From Streptomyces liliiviolaceus (GTDB taxonomy: Bacteria; Actinomycetota; Actinomycetes; Streptomycetales; Streptomycetaceae), in NCBI RefSeq assembly GCF_018070025.1, contig NZ_JAGPYQ010000001.1, positions 496,001 through 560,000 on the forward strand: 64,000 nucleotides of DNA, written 5' to 3'. Made by a program: the position numbers and the translations under genes. Below the pieces are notes generated by a model, which was not told where the DNA came from, did no database searches, and was given only the letters and a program-made list of their open reading frames with translations. Positions 1 to 10,781 of this stretch are shown here, one piece after another; the stretch's first letter is position 1, and each line of letters begins with the position of its first letter.

Positions 1-320
1 ACCTCCTCCGGCACTTCACCGTCCACAGACGGATCCGGTCCCAGCGGGTGGGCTTGCGGTGGCGGCCCATGGGCGGCCCCCTTCCACGACGCCACCCAGA
101 GACCCGGTAGGCGGCTCGGCTGGAACTCGGGCCGGGCCCCGAGGGCCGGGGTCCGGAACGATGTCCTTGGAAGGGGGCGCCCACACAACTGGAGCGCCGA
201 ACACGGACGTTATCGCCTCGACACGGCCGTTTCCCGCCCATTCGGCGCAAAGGCAACCGTGCGCCCCCTGAACGCGAAACGCGCCCCACCAGGGCCGTTC
301 GGATGCGCGGGCACGCGAAA
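1..320. other. No gene recognised
   Basis: Open frames exist on both strands because of the high GC content, but none has a convincing start, ribosome-binding site or recognisable protein. The segment precedes the terminator that closes the guaB operon, so it is most likely intergenic or the edge of a gene outside the window. Confidence 0.4.
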
Positions 321-356
321 GGGCCCGGTCACTCACCCTTGTGAGTGACCGGGCCC
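321..356. terminator. Bidirectional hairpin terminator downstream of guaB3
   Basis: Perfect inverted repeat with 16-bp arms (GGGCCCGGTCACTCAC and its complement) around a 4-base loop. It lies 39 bp past the guaB3 stop codon. No U-tract follows, as is usual for Streptomyces terminators. Confidence 0.8.
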
Positions 357-394
357 CTCGTCGTTCGTCGGCTCAGGCCGAGCGCGGCGTCGCG

Positions 395-1519
395 TCAGCG
401 CTTGTGCTGCGAGTCCGCCACCGTGACCTCGACGCGCTGGAACTCCTTCAGTTCGCTGTAGCCGGTCGTGGCCATCGCGCGGCGCAGGGCGCCGAAGAAG
501 TTCATGGAGCCGTCGGGGGTGTGCGAGGGGCCCAGCAGGACCTCCTCGATGGTGCCGACGGTGCCGAGGTCGACCTTCTTGCCGCGCGGCAGCTCCTCGT
601 TGACGGCCTCCATGCCCCAGTGGTGGCCGCGGCCGGGCGCGTCCGTCGCGCGGGCGAGCGGGGAGCCCATCATCACCGAGTCGGCGCCGCAGGCGATCGC
701 CTTGGGCAGGTCGCCGGACCAGCCGACCCCGCCGTCCGCGATCACGTGCACGTACCGGCCGCCGGACTCGTCCATGTAGTCGCGGCGGGCCGCGGCCACA
801 TCCGCGACGGCGGTGGCCATCGGGACCTGGATGCCGAGCACGTTGCGCGTGGTGTGCGCGGCGCCGCCGCCGAAGCCCACCAGGACACCGGCCGCGCCGG
901 TACGCATCAGGTGCAGCGCCGCCGTGTACGTGGCGCAGCCGCCGACGATGACCGGGACGTCCAGCTCGTAGATGAACTGCTTCAGGTTCAGCGGCTCGGA
1001 GGCGCCGGAGACGTGCTCCGCCGAGACCGTCGTACCGCGGATGACGAAGATGTCGACGCCCGCGTCAACCACGGCCTTGGAGAACTGCGCGGTGCGCTGC
1101 GGCGAGAGCGCGGCGGCGGTGACCACGCCCGAGTCGCGCACCTCCTTGATGCGCAGCCCGATCAGCTCCTCCTTGATGGGAGCCGCGTAGATCTCCTGGA
1201 GGCGGCGGGTCGCGGTCTCCGCGTCCAGCTCCACGATCTCGTCGAGGAGCGACTGCGGGTCCTCGTGCCGCGTCCACAGGCCTTCGAGGTTGAGGACGCC
1301 GAGACCGCCCAGCTCCCCGATGCGGATGGCGGTCGCCGGGGAGACCACCGAGTCCATGGGAGCCGCCAGGAACGGCAGCTCGAAGCGGTAGGCGTCGATC
1401 TGCCAGGCGATCGAGACCTCCTTCGGGTCGCGCGTACGGCGGCTCGGGACGACGGCGATGTCGTCGAAGGCGTACGCCCGGCGGCCGCGCTTGCCGCGCC
1501 CGATCTCGATCTCAGTCAC
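395..1519 (-). CDS. guaB3: GuaB3 family IMP dehydrogenase-related protein
   Basis: 374 aa (beta/alpha)8-barrel protein of the IMP dehydrogenase/GMP reductase superfamily. It lacks the CBS-domain pair of true IMP dehydrogenase, which accounts for its shorter length. The nucleotide-binding glycine stretch is present near residues 212-216, but the loop that carries the catalytic cysteine in IMPDH reads GGGAAHTTR here, with no Cys. Cyanobacterial GuaB3 has been reported to act as a GMP reductase; the activity of the actinobacterial protein is less clear. The start is GTG at 1519. It lies 103 bp downstream of guaB in the same direction, with a terminator-like hairpin between them, so it may be partly uncoupled from guaB. 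The paralogue pairing is conserved in actinobacteria. Confidence 0.9.
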   Translation of the reverse strand: MTEIEIGRGKRGRRAYAFDDIAVVPSRRTRDPKEVSIAWQIDAYRFELPFLAAPMDSVVSPATAIRIGELGGLGVLNLEGLWTRHEDPQSLLDEIVELDAETATRRLQEIYAAPIKEELIGLRIKEVRDSGVVTAAALSPQRTAQFSKAVVDAGVDIFVIRGTTVSAEHVSGASEPLNLKQFIYELDVPVIVGGCATYTAALHLMRTGAAGVLVGFGGGAAHTTRNVLGIQVPMATAVADVAAARRDYMDESGGRYVHVIADGGVGWSGDLPKAIACGADSVMMGSPLARATDAPGRGHHWGMEAVNEELPRGKKVDLGTVGTIEEVLLGPSHTPDGSMNFFGALRRAMATTGYSELKEFQRVEVTVADSQHKR

Positions 1520-1575
1520 GTGTGTGGCCTTTCCCTCTTCGGTTCTGCGCGTTCCAGTATCCCCGACACATACGG

Positions 1576-1610
1576 CGAGGGCGGTCCCGGAGTCTCCGAG
1601 ACCGCCCTCG
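1576..1610 (-). terminator. Hairpin between guaB and guaB3
   Basis: Inverted repeat of CGAGGGCGGTC and its complement around a 13-base loop, 12 bp after the guaB stop codon. It could terminate most guaB transcripts before guaB3. Confidence 0.65.
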
Positions 1611-1622
1611 AACGGGTTGCTG

Positions 1623-3170
<1,548 letters not shown>

Positions 3171-3409
3171 CTAACGGGAAGCATGGCTCTCTCATTCCAC
3201 GGTCACGGCCGCCCCCGGGCCTCGTAGGTTCCTACGGGTCGGGCGGCCGCCCCGTTCAGCACGCTGCCGCACCCCGGCACCGGCCGGCGCACGAGGACGC
3301 GTACCGCCGGGTGGATCGGCCCCCGTCCCAAGCCGTACGCCGCACACCGCAACCGCACACCGCCGATAGCCGTGCATGCGGCGCGCCGGGCCCGGAGGGG
3401 AGGAACCGC

Positions 3410-3997
3410 CTACTGCTCGGCGAGGGCCCGCAGGCGGCTGAGCGCCCGGTGCTGGGCCACCCGGACCGCGCCGGGTGACATTCCCAACATCTGTCCGGTC
3501 TCCTCGGCCGTGAGGCCCACCGCGATCCGCAGCAGCAGAAGCTCCCGCTGGTTCTCGGGGAGGTTGGCCATCAGTTTCTTCGCCCACTCGGCGTCGCTGC
3601 TGAGGAGGGCGCGCTCCTCGGGGCCGAGCGAGTCGTCCGGCCGCTCGGGCATCTCGTCCGAGGGCACGGCCGTCGAACCGGGATGCCGCATCGCGGCCCG
3701 CTGCAGGTCGGCCACCTTGTGACCGGCGATGGCGAAGACAAAGGCCTCGAAGGGGCGCCCGGTGTCCTTGTAGCGCGGCAGTGCGAGCAGCACCGCCACG
3801 CAGACCTCCTGCGCCAGGTCCTCCACGAAGTGCCGCGCGTCACCCGGAAGTCGGGACAGCCGCGTACGGCAGTAGCGGATGGCGAGCGGGTGGACATGGG
3901 CGAGGAGGTCGTGTGTGGCCTGCTCGTCGCCCTCGACCGCGCGGTGGACGAGCGCACCAATCGCCCCATGGGCATTGGCAGCCTCGTCGTCACGCAT
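3410..3997 (-). CDS. shbA: ECF-like sigma factor ShbA (controls hrdB)
   Basis: 195 aa sigma-70 family protein with region 2 (about residues 20-85, including [12 protein letters not shown]) and region 4 (about 130-190, helix-turn-helix around [19 protein letters not shown]). Its place between guaB and bldM matches ShbA, the extracytoplasmic-type sigma factor shown in S. griseus to drive transcription of the principal sigma gene hrdB. No anti-sigma gene is adjacent. The frame is open upstream to a GTG at 4138; I prefer the ATG at 3997 because conserved sequence begins there, but no strong ribosome-binding site supports either start. Identity rests on sequence recall and gene order. Confidence 0.85.
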   Translation of the reverse strand: MRDDEAANAHGAIGALVHRAVEGDEQATHDLLAHVHPLAIRYCRTRLSRLPGDARHFVEDLAQEVCVAVLLALPRYKDTGRPFEAFVFAIAGHKVADLQRAAMRHPGSTAVPSDEMPERPDDSLGPEERALLSSDAEWAKKLMANLPENQRELLLLRIAVGLTAEETGQMLGMSPGAVRVAQHRALSRLRALAEQ

Positions 3998-4268
3998 CGG
4001 TCCATGGTGCCTTGGCGTCGTTCGTTCCGTGGCACCGCGTCCGTAGTTGTGCACCGAAGCGTTATGAGCAGGTGCGCCGGAACTCATCTCCTGCGCCCTC
4101 CCCTCCCGCTCGACCGACTTGTTCCCGAGGGACTCCACACCTCAAGGATGCGGCATCCGCCGGGAAACGGGGATCGGGTACCCGAACGGCGTCATCCGAT
4201 CCCCTGTCGGGCCCGGCCCCGTCCGCCTTTCGGCGGACGGGGAAACCCGTACCCCCGCGGCGGTCCAC

Positions 4269-4880
4269 CTAGCGGACCAGGCCCCATCGGAATCCGAGCG
4301 CCACCGCGTGCGCGCGGTCCGAGGCGCCGAGCTTCTTGAAGAGCCGGCGGGCGTGCGTCTTGACCGTGTCCTCGGAGAGGAACAGCTCACGGCCGATCTC
4401 CGCGTTGGACCGGCCGTGGCTCATGCCCTCCAGGACCTGGATCTCACGCGCGGTGAGCGTCGGCGCAGCGCCCATCTCGGCCGACCGCAGTCTGCGCGGC
4501 GCGAGCCGCCAGGTCGGGTCGGCGAGGGCCTGGGTGACGGTCGCCCGCAGCTCCGCGCGGGAGGCGTCCTTGTGGAGATAGCCGCGGGCACCGGCGGCGA
4601 CCGCGAGTGCGACGCCGTCCAGGTCCTCGGCCACGGTGAGCATGATGATGCGCGCACCGGGGTCGGCGGACAGCAGCCGCCGGACCGTCTCCACGCCGCC
4701 CAGACCGGGCATGCGTACGTCCATCAGAATCAGGTCCGAACGGTCGGCACCCCAGCGGCGGAGGACTTCCTCGCCGTTGGCCGCCGTGGTCACGCGCTCT
4801 ACGCCGGGCACGGTCGCCACCGCACGGCGGAGCGCCTCTCGGGCAAGCGGGGAGTCGTCGCAGACGAGGACGGATGTCAT
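4269..4880 (-). CDS. bldM: Orphan response regulator BldM
   Basis: 203 aa NarL/FixJ-type regulator. The receiver domain (residues 1-120) has the acidic pair in VCDDS, an aspartate in LILMDVRMPG and the lysine in YLHKD. The C-terminal LuxR helix-turn-helix is at about 138-200 (TAREIQVLEGMSHGRSNAEI). There is no adjacent kinase. In S. coelicolor and S. venezuelae, BldM acts without requiring phosphorylation, as a homodimer and as a heterodimer with WhiI, to activate sporulation genes. It is divergent from whiD. A perfect sigma-BldN promoter match lies upstream (5004-5031), consistent with the known BldN dependence of bldM. Confidence 0.95.
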   Translation of the reverse strand: MTSVLVCDDSPLAREALRRAVATVPGVERVTTAANGEEVLRRWGADRSDLILMDVRMPGLGGVETVRRLLSADPGARIIMLTVAEDLDGVALAVAAGARGYLHKDASRAELRATVTQALADPTWRLAPRRLRSAEMGAAPTLTAREIQVLEGMSHGRSNAEIGRELFLSEDTVKTHARRLFKKLGASDRAHAVALGFRWGLVR

Positions 4881-5260
4881 GGCCGTCCTCCGCAGCTGAT
4901 GCGCGTCACCTTGGGCCTCCAGGCTGGTACGAAATCGTCACCTGTGCGGTCGACCGACTCGGACGCTTGCCCGAGCGTTTGTTCCTTCAACCGCCTCGCA
5001 CACTCAACGACGGTCACTCGAAAGAGTTACGGGGCGGTGAGCCACGTTCGGCACTCTACGTGAGGGCGCGGACACGGTGGAGACACGTGCGGCAGACCCT
5101 CAAGGTTTCATCACAAGCTATGCCCCATTCAGCCGCTTTTCGTTCCATTTACTGGTGTCTGGGGCTAGATTCGCAATGAGTCATATTTTCATCTCCTTAG
5201 ATCGTAGATGTACGGTGATGGGCACGTAACCGACCAAAACGGCTACAAGGGGACAAAGCA
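4881..5260. promoter_or_regulatory. bldM-whiD divergent intergenic region
   Basis: 380 bp without a gene. It holds the BldN-type promoter for bldM (annotated separately), which implies a 5' leader of roughly 115 nt. The 100 bp before whiD is unusually AT-rich for this genome (around 5165-5210), as expected for promoter or regulator binding. No further sigma consensus was convincing on the whiD side. Confidence 0.7.
5004..5031 (-). promoter_or_regulatory. Sigma-BldN promoter of bldM
   Basis: On the minus strand the -35 element CGTAAC (5031-5026) and the -10 element CGTTGA (5009-5004) are separated by exactly 16 bp. This equals the published sigma-BldN consensus at all 12 positions. Transcription would begin near 4997. 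Confidence 0.9.
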
Positions 5261-5584
5261 ATGGCAGATTTCTCCCGCCTTCCCGGACCGAACGCGGATC
5301 TGTGGGACTGGCAGCTGCTCGCGGCGTGCCGCGGGGTCGACAGCTCGCTCTTCTTTCACCCCGAGGGCGAGCGCGGTGCGGCACGGAGCGCTCGTGAGAA
5401 CTCGGCCAAAGAGGTCTGCATGAGGTGCCCGGTGCGGGCGGAGTGCGCCGCGCACGCGCTGGCGGTGCGCGAGCCGTACGGCGTGTGGGGCGGCCTGACC
5501 GAGGACGAGCGCGAGGAACTCATGGGACGGGCGCGCAACCGCCTGGTCTCGGCATCGAGCGGGGGCGACCCGTCACCCCACTGA
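5261..5584 (+). CDS. whiD: WhiB-family iron-sulfur transcription factor WhiD
   Basis: 107 aa. The four cysteines that bind a [4Fe-4S] cluster are present (AACRG near residue 26, CMRC near 54-57 and AEC at about 63), followed by the family GVWGG turn and a short basic C-terminus. WhiD is needed for late spore maturation in S. coelicolor and works by contacting region 4 of sigma HrdB. The assignment to WhiD rather than another Wbl protein rests on the divergent position next to bldM. The start has AAGGGGA about 9 nt upstream. Confidence 0.93.
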   Translation: MADFSRLPGPNADLWDWQLLAACRGVDSSLFFHPEGERGAARSARENSAKEVCMRCPVRAECAAHALAVREPYGVWGGLTEDEREELMGRARNRLVSASSGGDPSPH

Positions 5585-5660
5585 AGGAACGTTTCTCCGG
5601 ACCGACACGCGCGCGTGTGCCCCTTCTTCACGTCCCCCACGGCATACCCGGCGCCGCCTA

Positions 5661-5680
5661 GGGGTGTCTCGAAACACCCC
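5661..5680. terminator. Small hairpin between whiD and the LysR gene
   Basis: GGGGTGT and ACACCCC arms around a 6-base loop between two convergent genes; it could serve both. Confidence 0.5.
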
Positions 5681-5721
5681 CAGGACCAAGACCCCGCGAG
5701 ACCGGGCCCGTGGAACCGGGT

Positions 5722-6630
5722 TCAGCGGGCGGCCGCTCCGGCCAGCTGGTCCAGCGTGGCCGCCACGGCGGGCACCTGGGCCAGATCCGGCAGCGTGAGC
5801 GCGACGATCTCCCGCCGCAGCGCGGGCTCCACCGTCACTGTGCGTGCACCTTTGGGGCGTACGGATTCGATGGCCAGTTCGGGCAGGACCGCGACCCCGA
5901 GGCCCGCCCCGACCAGACCGACCACCGCCGGATAGTCGTCGGTCGCGAAGTCGATGCGCGGGGTGAAGCCGGCGTTCGCGCAGACCTCGACCAGCTGGGT
6001 CCGGCAGCGCGGACAGCCGGCGATCCACGGCTCGTCGGCGAGGTCCCCGATGGCGACCGTGCCCGCCCGGGCCAACCGGTGCCCCTCGGGGACCAGACCG
6101 ACGAGCCGGTCCGTGAGCAGCGGCCGGATCACCAGGTCGTCCCACTCCTCCGCGCCCGCGGGACCCGCCGCCGCGCCCTCGTACCGGAAGGCGAGTGTCA
6201 CGTCGCAGTCGCCCTCGCGGAGCATCTCGACGGAGCGCGGCGGTTCGGCCTCCTCCAGGGAGACCCGGGTGCCGGGGTGGGCCGCGCGCAGGGCGGCGAG
6301 CGCGGTCGGTACGAGCGTGGAGCTTCCGCTGGGGAACGAGACCAGGCGCACCCGGCCCGCGCGCAGCCCCGCGATCGCGGCGACCTCCTCCTCGGCGGCG
6401 GTCAGCCCGGCGATGATGCCCGCCGCGTGCCGCACGAGGGCCTCGCCCGCCTGGGTCAGCCGCATCTCACGGCCGGTGCGGATGAGCAGCGGTGTGCCGA
6501 CGGAGGCTTCGAGCGCCTTCATCTGCTGGCTGACGGCGGGCTGGGTGCAGCCCAGCTCGCGCCCCGCCGCCGAGAAGGAACCGGTGGCGGAGACGGCACG
6601 CAGGACGCGCAGATGACGGGCCTCGATCAC
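5722..6630 (-). CDS. LysR-family transcriptional regulator
   Basis: 302 aa. N-terminal winged helix-turn-helix (residues 3-62, SFSAAGRELGCTQPAVSQQM) and a periplasmic-binding-like effector domain (about 90-295). The effector is unknown. It is divergently transcribed from the MOSC gene with only 80 bp between starts, so the MOSC/SDR pair is a likely target. Confidence 0.9.
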   Translation of the reverse strand: MIEARHLRVLRAVSATGSFSAAGRELGCTQPAVSQQMKALEASVGTPLLIRTGREMRLTQAGEALVRHAAGIIAGLTAAEEEVAAIAGLRAGRVRLVSFPSGSSTLVPTALAALRAAHPGTRVSLEEAEPPRSVEMLREGDCDVTLAFRYEGAAAGPAGAEEWDDLVIRPLLTDRLVGLVPEGHRLARAGTVAIGDLADEPWIAGCPRCRTQLVEVCANAGFTPRIDFATDDYPAVVGLVGAGLGVAVLPELAIESVRPKGARTVTVEPALRREIVALTLPDLAQVPAVAATLDQLAGAAAR

Positions 6631-6674
6631 CCTTCGAGCATAAGCGAATCTTGGATACGGCGAGGAATATCGCG

Positions 6675-6704
6675 TCGACGCTTTTGGCCCGGATCGCCTA
6701 GCGT
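6675..6704 (+). promoter_or_regulatory. Likely promoter of a leaderless MOSC transcript
   Basis: TCGACG (-35-like, 6675-6680) and TAGCGT (-10, 6699-6704) are 18 bp apart. The start codon at 6711 falls 7 nt after the -10 box, where transcription would begin, and no Shine-Dalgarno sequence precedes it. This predicts a leaderless mRNA. Confidence 0.55.
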
Positions 6705-6710
6705 GCCTTC

Positions 6711-7382
6711 ATGAAGCTTCTGTCTCTGAATCTGGGGCGGCCGAAGGCCGTCGAGTACACGGACCAGGCCGAGGGCGTGACCGGCATCGACAAGCGGCCG
6801 GTGGACGGGCCGGTACGGGTCGCCGCGCCCGGGCCCAAGGGCGTCGGCGGGAGCGGTCTCGCCGGGGACGCCGTGTGCGAGCTGCGGCACCACGGCGGCG
6901 ACGACCAGGCGGTGTACGCCTTCGCGCGCGAGGACCTCGACGACTGGGAACGCGAGCTGAGGCGCCCGCTGTCCAGCGGGATGTTCGGGGAGAACCTCAC
7001 GACCGAGGGCATCGACGTGTCCGGGGCGAAGATCGGGGAGCGCTGGCGCATCGGCTCCGAGGTCGTGCTCGAAGTGACGTCCGGGCGGATCCCCTGCCTC
7101 ACCTTCCAGGGCCACCTGGGCGAGAAGGGCTGGGTCAGGCGGTTCACGCGCAAGGGGGCGACCGGCGCGTATCTGCGGGTGATCGAGCCCGGGGAGATAC
7201 GGGCGGGCGATCCGATCGAGATCGTGCACCGGCCGGACCACGAGGTCACCGCCGCCCTGCAGTTCCGCGCGGTCACGCTCGAACGGACGCTGCTGCCAAA
7301 GGTGCTGGCGGCCGGCGACGCCCTGCACCCGGAGGCACGGGAGACGGCGCTGAGGTACGTCGAGAAGTACGGCGGTCACTAA
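6711..7382 (+). CDS. MOSC domain-containing protein (YiiM-like)
   Basis: 223 aa. The MOSC fold covers about residues 35-165 with the single conserved cysteine in SGRIPCLTFQ (about residue 128), which in this superfamily takes part in sulfur carrying or molybdenum-cofactor-linked N-hydroxyl reduction. The HHGGDDQAVYAF motif (about 62-73) and the C-terminal helical segment are typical of YiiM-like proteins, which are linked to reduction of N-hydroxylated bases. The promoter geometry suggests leaderless translation. It is followed 9 bp later by the SDR gene. Confidence 0.85.
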   Translation: MKLLSLNLGRPKAVEYTDQAEGVTGIDKRPVDGPVRVAAPGPKGVGGSGLAGDAVCELRHHGGDDQAVYAFAREDLDDWERELRRPLSSGMFGENLTTEGIDVSGAKIGERWRIGSEVVLEVTSGRIPCLTFQGHLGEKGWVRRFTRKGATGAYLRVIEPGEIRAGDPIEIVHRPDHEVTAALQFRAVTLERTLLPKVLAAGDALHPEARETALRYVEKYGGH

Positions 7383-7391
7383 CCTTGGGCC

Positions 7392-8165
7392 ATGACAACG
7401 GCTTTGATTACGGGATCGACAGCGGGCATCGGTGCCGCCTTCGCACGGCGGCTGGCCGCCGACGGGCACAACCTCGTGCTGGTCGCGCGTGACACCAAGC
7501 GGCTCGGCGAGCAGGCGACGGAACTGCACGACCGGCACGGCATCGAGGCGGAGGTGCTGGCGGCGGACCTGGCGACGGACGAGGGCATCGAGGCGGTGGC
7601 CGCCCGTGTCTCGGACCGCAAACACGCGGTCGACCTGCTCGTCAACAACGCGGGCTTCGGCAACAAGGGCCTGTATCTGGACGTACCGATGGCGGACGAG
7701 CTGAGGATGCTCAAGGTGCACTGCGAGGCGGTGCTGCGGCTCACCTCGGCGGCGGCCGAGGCCATGCGGGAGCGCGGGCGCGGCGGTGTGGTCAACGTGG
7801 CGTCGATGGCCGCGTTCACGCCCCGCGGTACGTACGGGGCGTCGAAGGCGTGGGTCGTGCAGTTCACGCAGGGCGTGGCGAAGGACCTGGCGGGCAGCGG
7901 CGTCCGGCTGATGGCACTGTGCCCCGGCTTCGTGCGGACCGAGTTCCACGAGCGGGCCGGGATGGGCACGGACGACATCCCCGACTGGATGTGGCTGGAC
8001 GCCGACAAGGTGGTCACGGCCGGTCTCGCCGACCTCGCGCGGGGCAAGTCCCTGTCCATTCCGGACGCGCGCTACAAGGTGCTGGCGGGCCTGGCGAAGG
8101 TGACGCCGCGGGGGCTGGCCGACGGGGTCAGCTCCAAGGCGGGCCGCAAGTACGGCCCGAAGTAG
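7392..8165 (+). CDS. Short-chain dehydrogenase/reductase
   Basis: 257 aa classical SDR. The nucleotide-binding TGSTAGIGAAFARRL motif is at residues 6-20, NNAG near 86, the catalytic serine in NVASMAAF and the YGASK catalytic Tyr/Lys pair near residue 150. It resembles the DltE/YqjQ-like group. The substrate is unknown. It is probably co-transcribed with the MOSC gene. Confidence 0.88.
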   Translation: MTTALITGSTAGIGAAFARRLAADGHNLVLVARDTKRLGEQATELHDRHGIEAEVLAADLATDEGIEAVAARVSDRKHAVDLLVNNAGFGNKGLYLDVPMADELRMLKVHCEAVLRLTSAAAEAMRERGRGGVVNVASMAAFTPRGTYGASKAWVVQFTQGVAKDLAGSGVRLMALCPGFVRTEFHERAGMGTDDIPDWMWLDADKVVTAGLADLARGKSLSIPDARYKVLAGLAKVTPRGLADGVSSKAGRKYGPK

Positions 8166-8198
8166 GCGCGTCGGTGCTGTTAGGCGTCAGGCGGAGAC

Positions 8199-8245
8199 AG
8201 CACGAAGGCCCGGCCCCGCCGAAACGGGTACCGGGCCTTCATGCT
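8199..8245. terminator. Bidirectional terminator between SDR and groEL1
   Basis: AGCA-GAAGGCCCGG and CCGGGCCTTC-TGCT arms around a 17-base loop between convergent genes. Confidence 0.75.
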
Positions 8246-8278
8246 GCGCCCGAAGGGGCGCGGGGTTCAGCTCAGCGA

Positions 8279-9913
<1,635 letters not shown>

Positions 9914-9924
9914 TCAGTCCTCTC

Positions 9925-9962
9925 AAAAAACGAACGGCGCCCCCGGCACCCGGCGCTTTTTT
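9925..9962 (-). terminator. Terminator-like hairpin inside the groES-groEL1 operon
   Basis: Read on the minus strand, AAAAAA-GCGCC and GGCGC followed by TTTTTT form a stem flanked by A and T runs. It sits between groES and groEL1 and looks like an intrinsic terminator, attenuator or processing signal. Confidence 0.5.
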
Positions 9963-10022
9963 AGTACTCGTGTTCAGTACTCGCTGGGGCCAGGGGCGCA
10001 GTTCAAAGCAAACCTGGGTGAA

Positions 10023-10331
10023 TTACTTCTCGATGATCGCGAGCACGTCGCGAGCCGAGAGGACGAGGTACTCCTCGCCGTTGTACTTCACTTCGGTGCC
10101 GCCGTACTTGCTGTAGAGCACGATGTCGCCGGTCTTCACGTCGAGCGGAAGACGCTCGCCGTTCTCGAAGCGGCCCGGGCCGACGGCCAGGACGACGCCC
10201 TCCTGGGGCTTCTCCTTCGCCGTGTCCGGAATGACCAGGCCAGAGGCGGTGGTCTGCTCGGCGTCGAGCGGCTGGACCACAATGCGGTCCTCAAGCGGCT
10301 TGATGGCAACCTTGGAGCTGGTGGTCGTCAC
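10023..10331 (-). CDS. groES: Co-chaperonin GroES (10 kDa)
   Basis: 102 aa. Carries the mobile loop ([11 protein letters not shown]) and the ADV-type C-terminal strands; forms the heptameric lid of GroEL. It is the first gene of the operon and is preceded by two CIRCE operators and a vegetative-type promoter, so heat-shock control by HrcA is expected. Confidence 0.97.
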   Translation of the reverse strand: MTTTSSKVAIKPLEDRIVVQPLDAEQTTASGLVIPDTAKEKPQEGVVLAVGPGRFENGERLPLDVKTGDIVLYSKYGGTEVKYNGEEYLVLSARDVLAIIEK

Positions 10332-10428
10332 GATCCGACCTCCCCCTTCGGAGATCTCACGGGGTTAACTGTCTGAGGTGGCGACCAGGTGGATCCGTCG
10401 TCGCGGGTGCCGGACCTGCCCGTCGCTA

Positions 10429-10455
10429 TTGGCACTCTCCTGCGGTGAGTGCCAG
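10429..10455. promoter_or_regulatory. CIRCE operator 1 (HrcA site)
   Basis: TTGGCACTC, 9-bp spacer, GAGTGCCAG. This matches the CIRCE consensus TTAGCACTC-N9-GAGTGCTAA with two changes. It lies in the untranslated leader of groES. Confidence 0.92.
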
Positions 10456-10460
10456 AGCCG

Positions 10461-10490
10461 AGACTATGACTGCGATTAGCACTCGGTCAA
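10461..10490 (-). promoter_or_regulatory. groES promoter
   Basis: On the minus strand TTGACC (10490-10485) and TAGTCT (10466-10461) are 18 bp apart. CIRCE operator 2 overlaps the -35 box and spacer, so bound HrcA would block RNA polymerase. Confidence 0.65.
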
Positions 10491-10502
10491 GCGGAGTGCC
10501 AG
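10476..10502. promoter_or_regulatory. CIRCE operator 2 (HrcA site)
   Basis: TTAGCACTC, 9-bp spacer, GAGTGCCAG: the left half is a perfect CIRCE arm. It overlaps the groES -35 element. Confidence 0.93.
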
Positions 10503-10781
10503 TTACCTCCGGCGGTTGGCGGCATCCGGGCGGGTCGGAATCGGGGTTGCCGCAAGCGCCGGACGGGCTGGAGGGTTCTCGTCTGCGGCCCGGTGGGGGC
10601 GGGCCGCGCAGTTCCCCGCGCCCCTGAAAAGCGGGCTGCGCCCGACTTTTCCCGCCCCCTTCCCCTGCCCCCACCCCCTAGGGGCGCGGGGAACTGCGCA
10701 AAGGGGGGCGAGGGGGCGCAGCCCCCATGCAGTGACGGGGAGGGTAGGGGCGGCGGGGGCGGAGAAAGGTCCTCGGGGCCC
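10503..10781. repeat. Intergenic region with two copies of the GC-rich Streptomyces repeat
   Basis: No gene is visible. Copies of the repeat with core GGGGCGCGGGGAACTGCGC lie at about 10585-10625 (inverted) and 10679-10699, with a hairpin-rich stretch between them. Confidence 0.7.

Noticed and set aside
5226..5253. BldN-type promoter for whiD
   Set aside because: CGTAAC is present at 5225-5230, but no CGTTGA lies 16 bp downstream.
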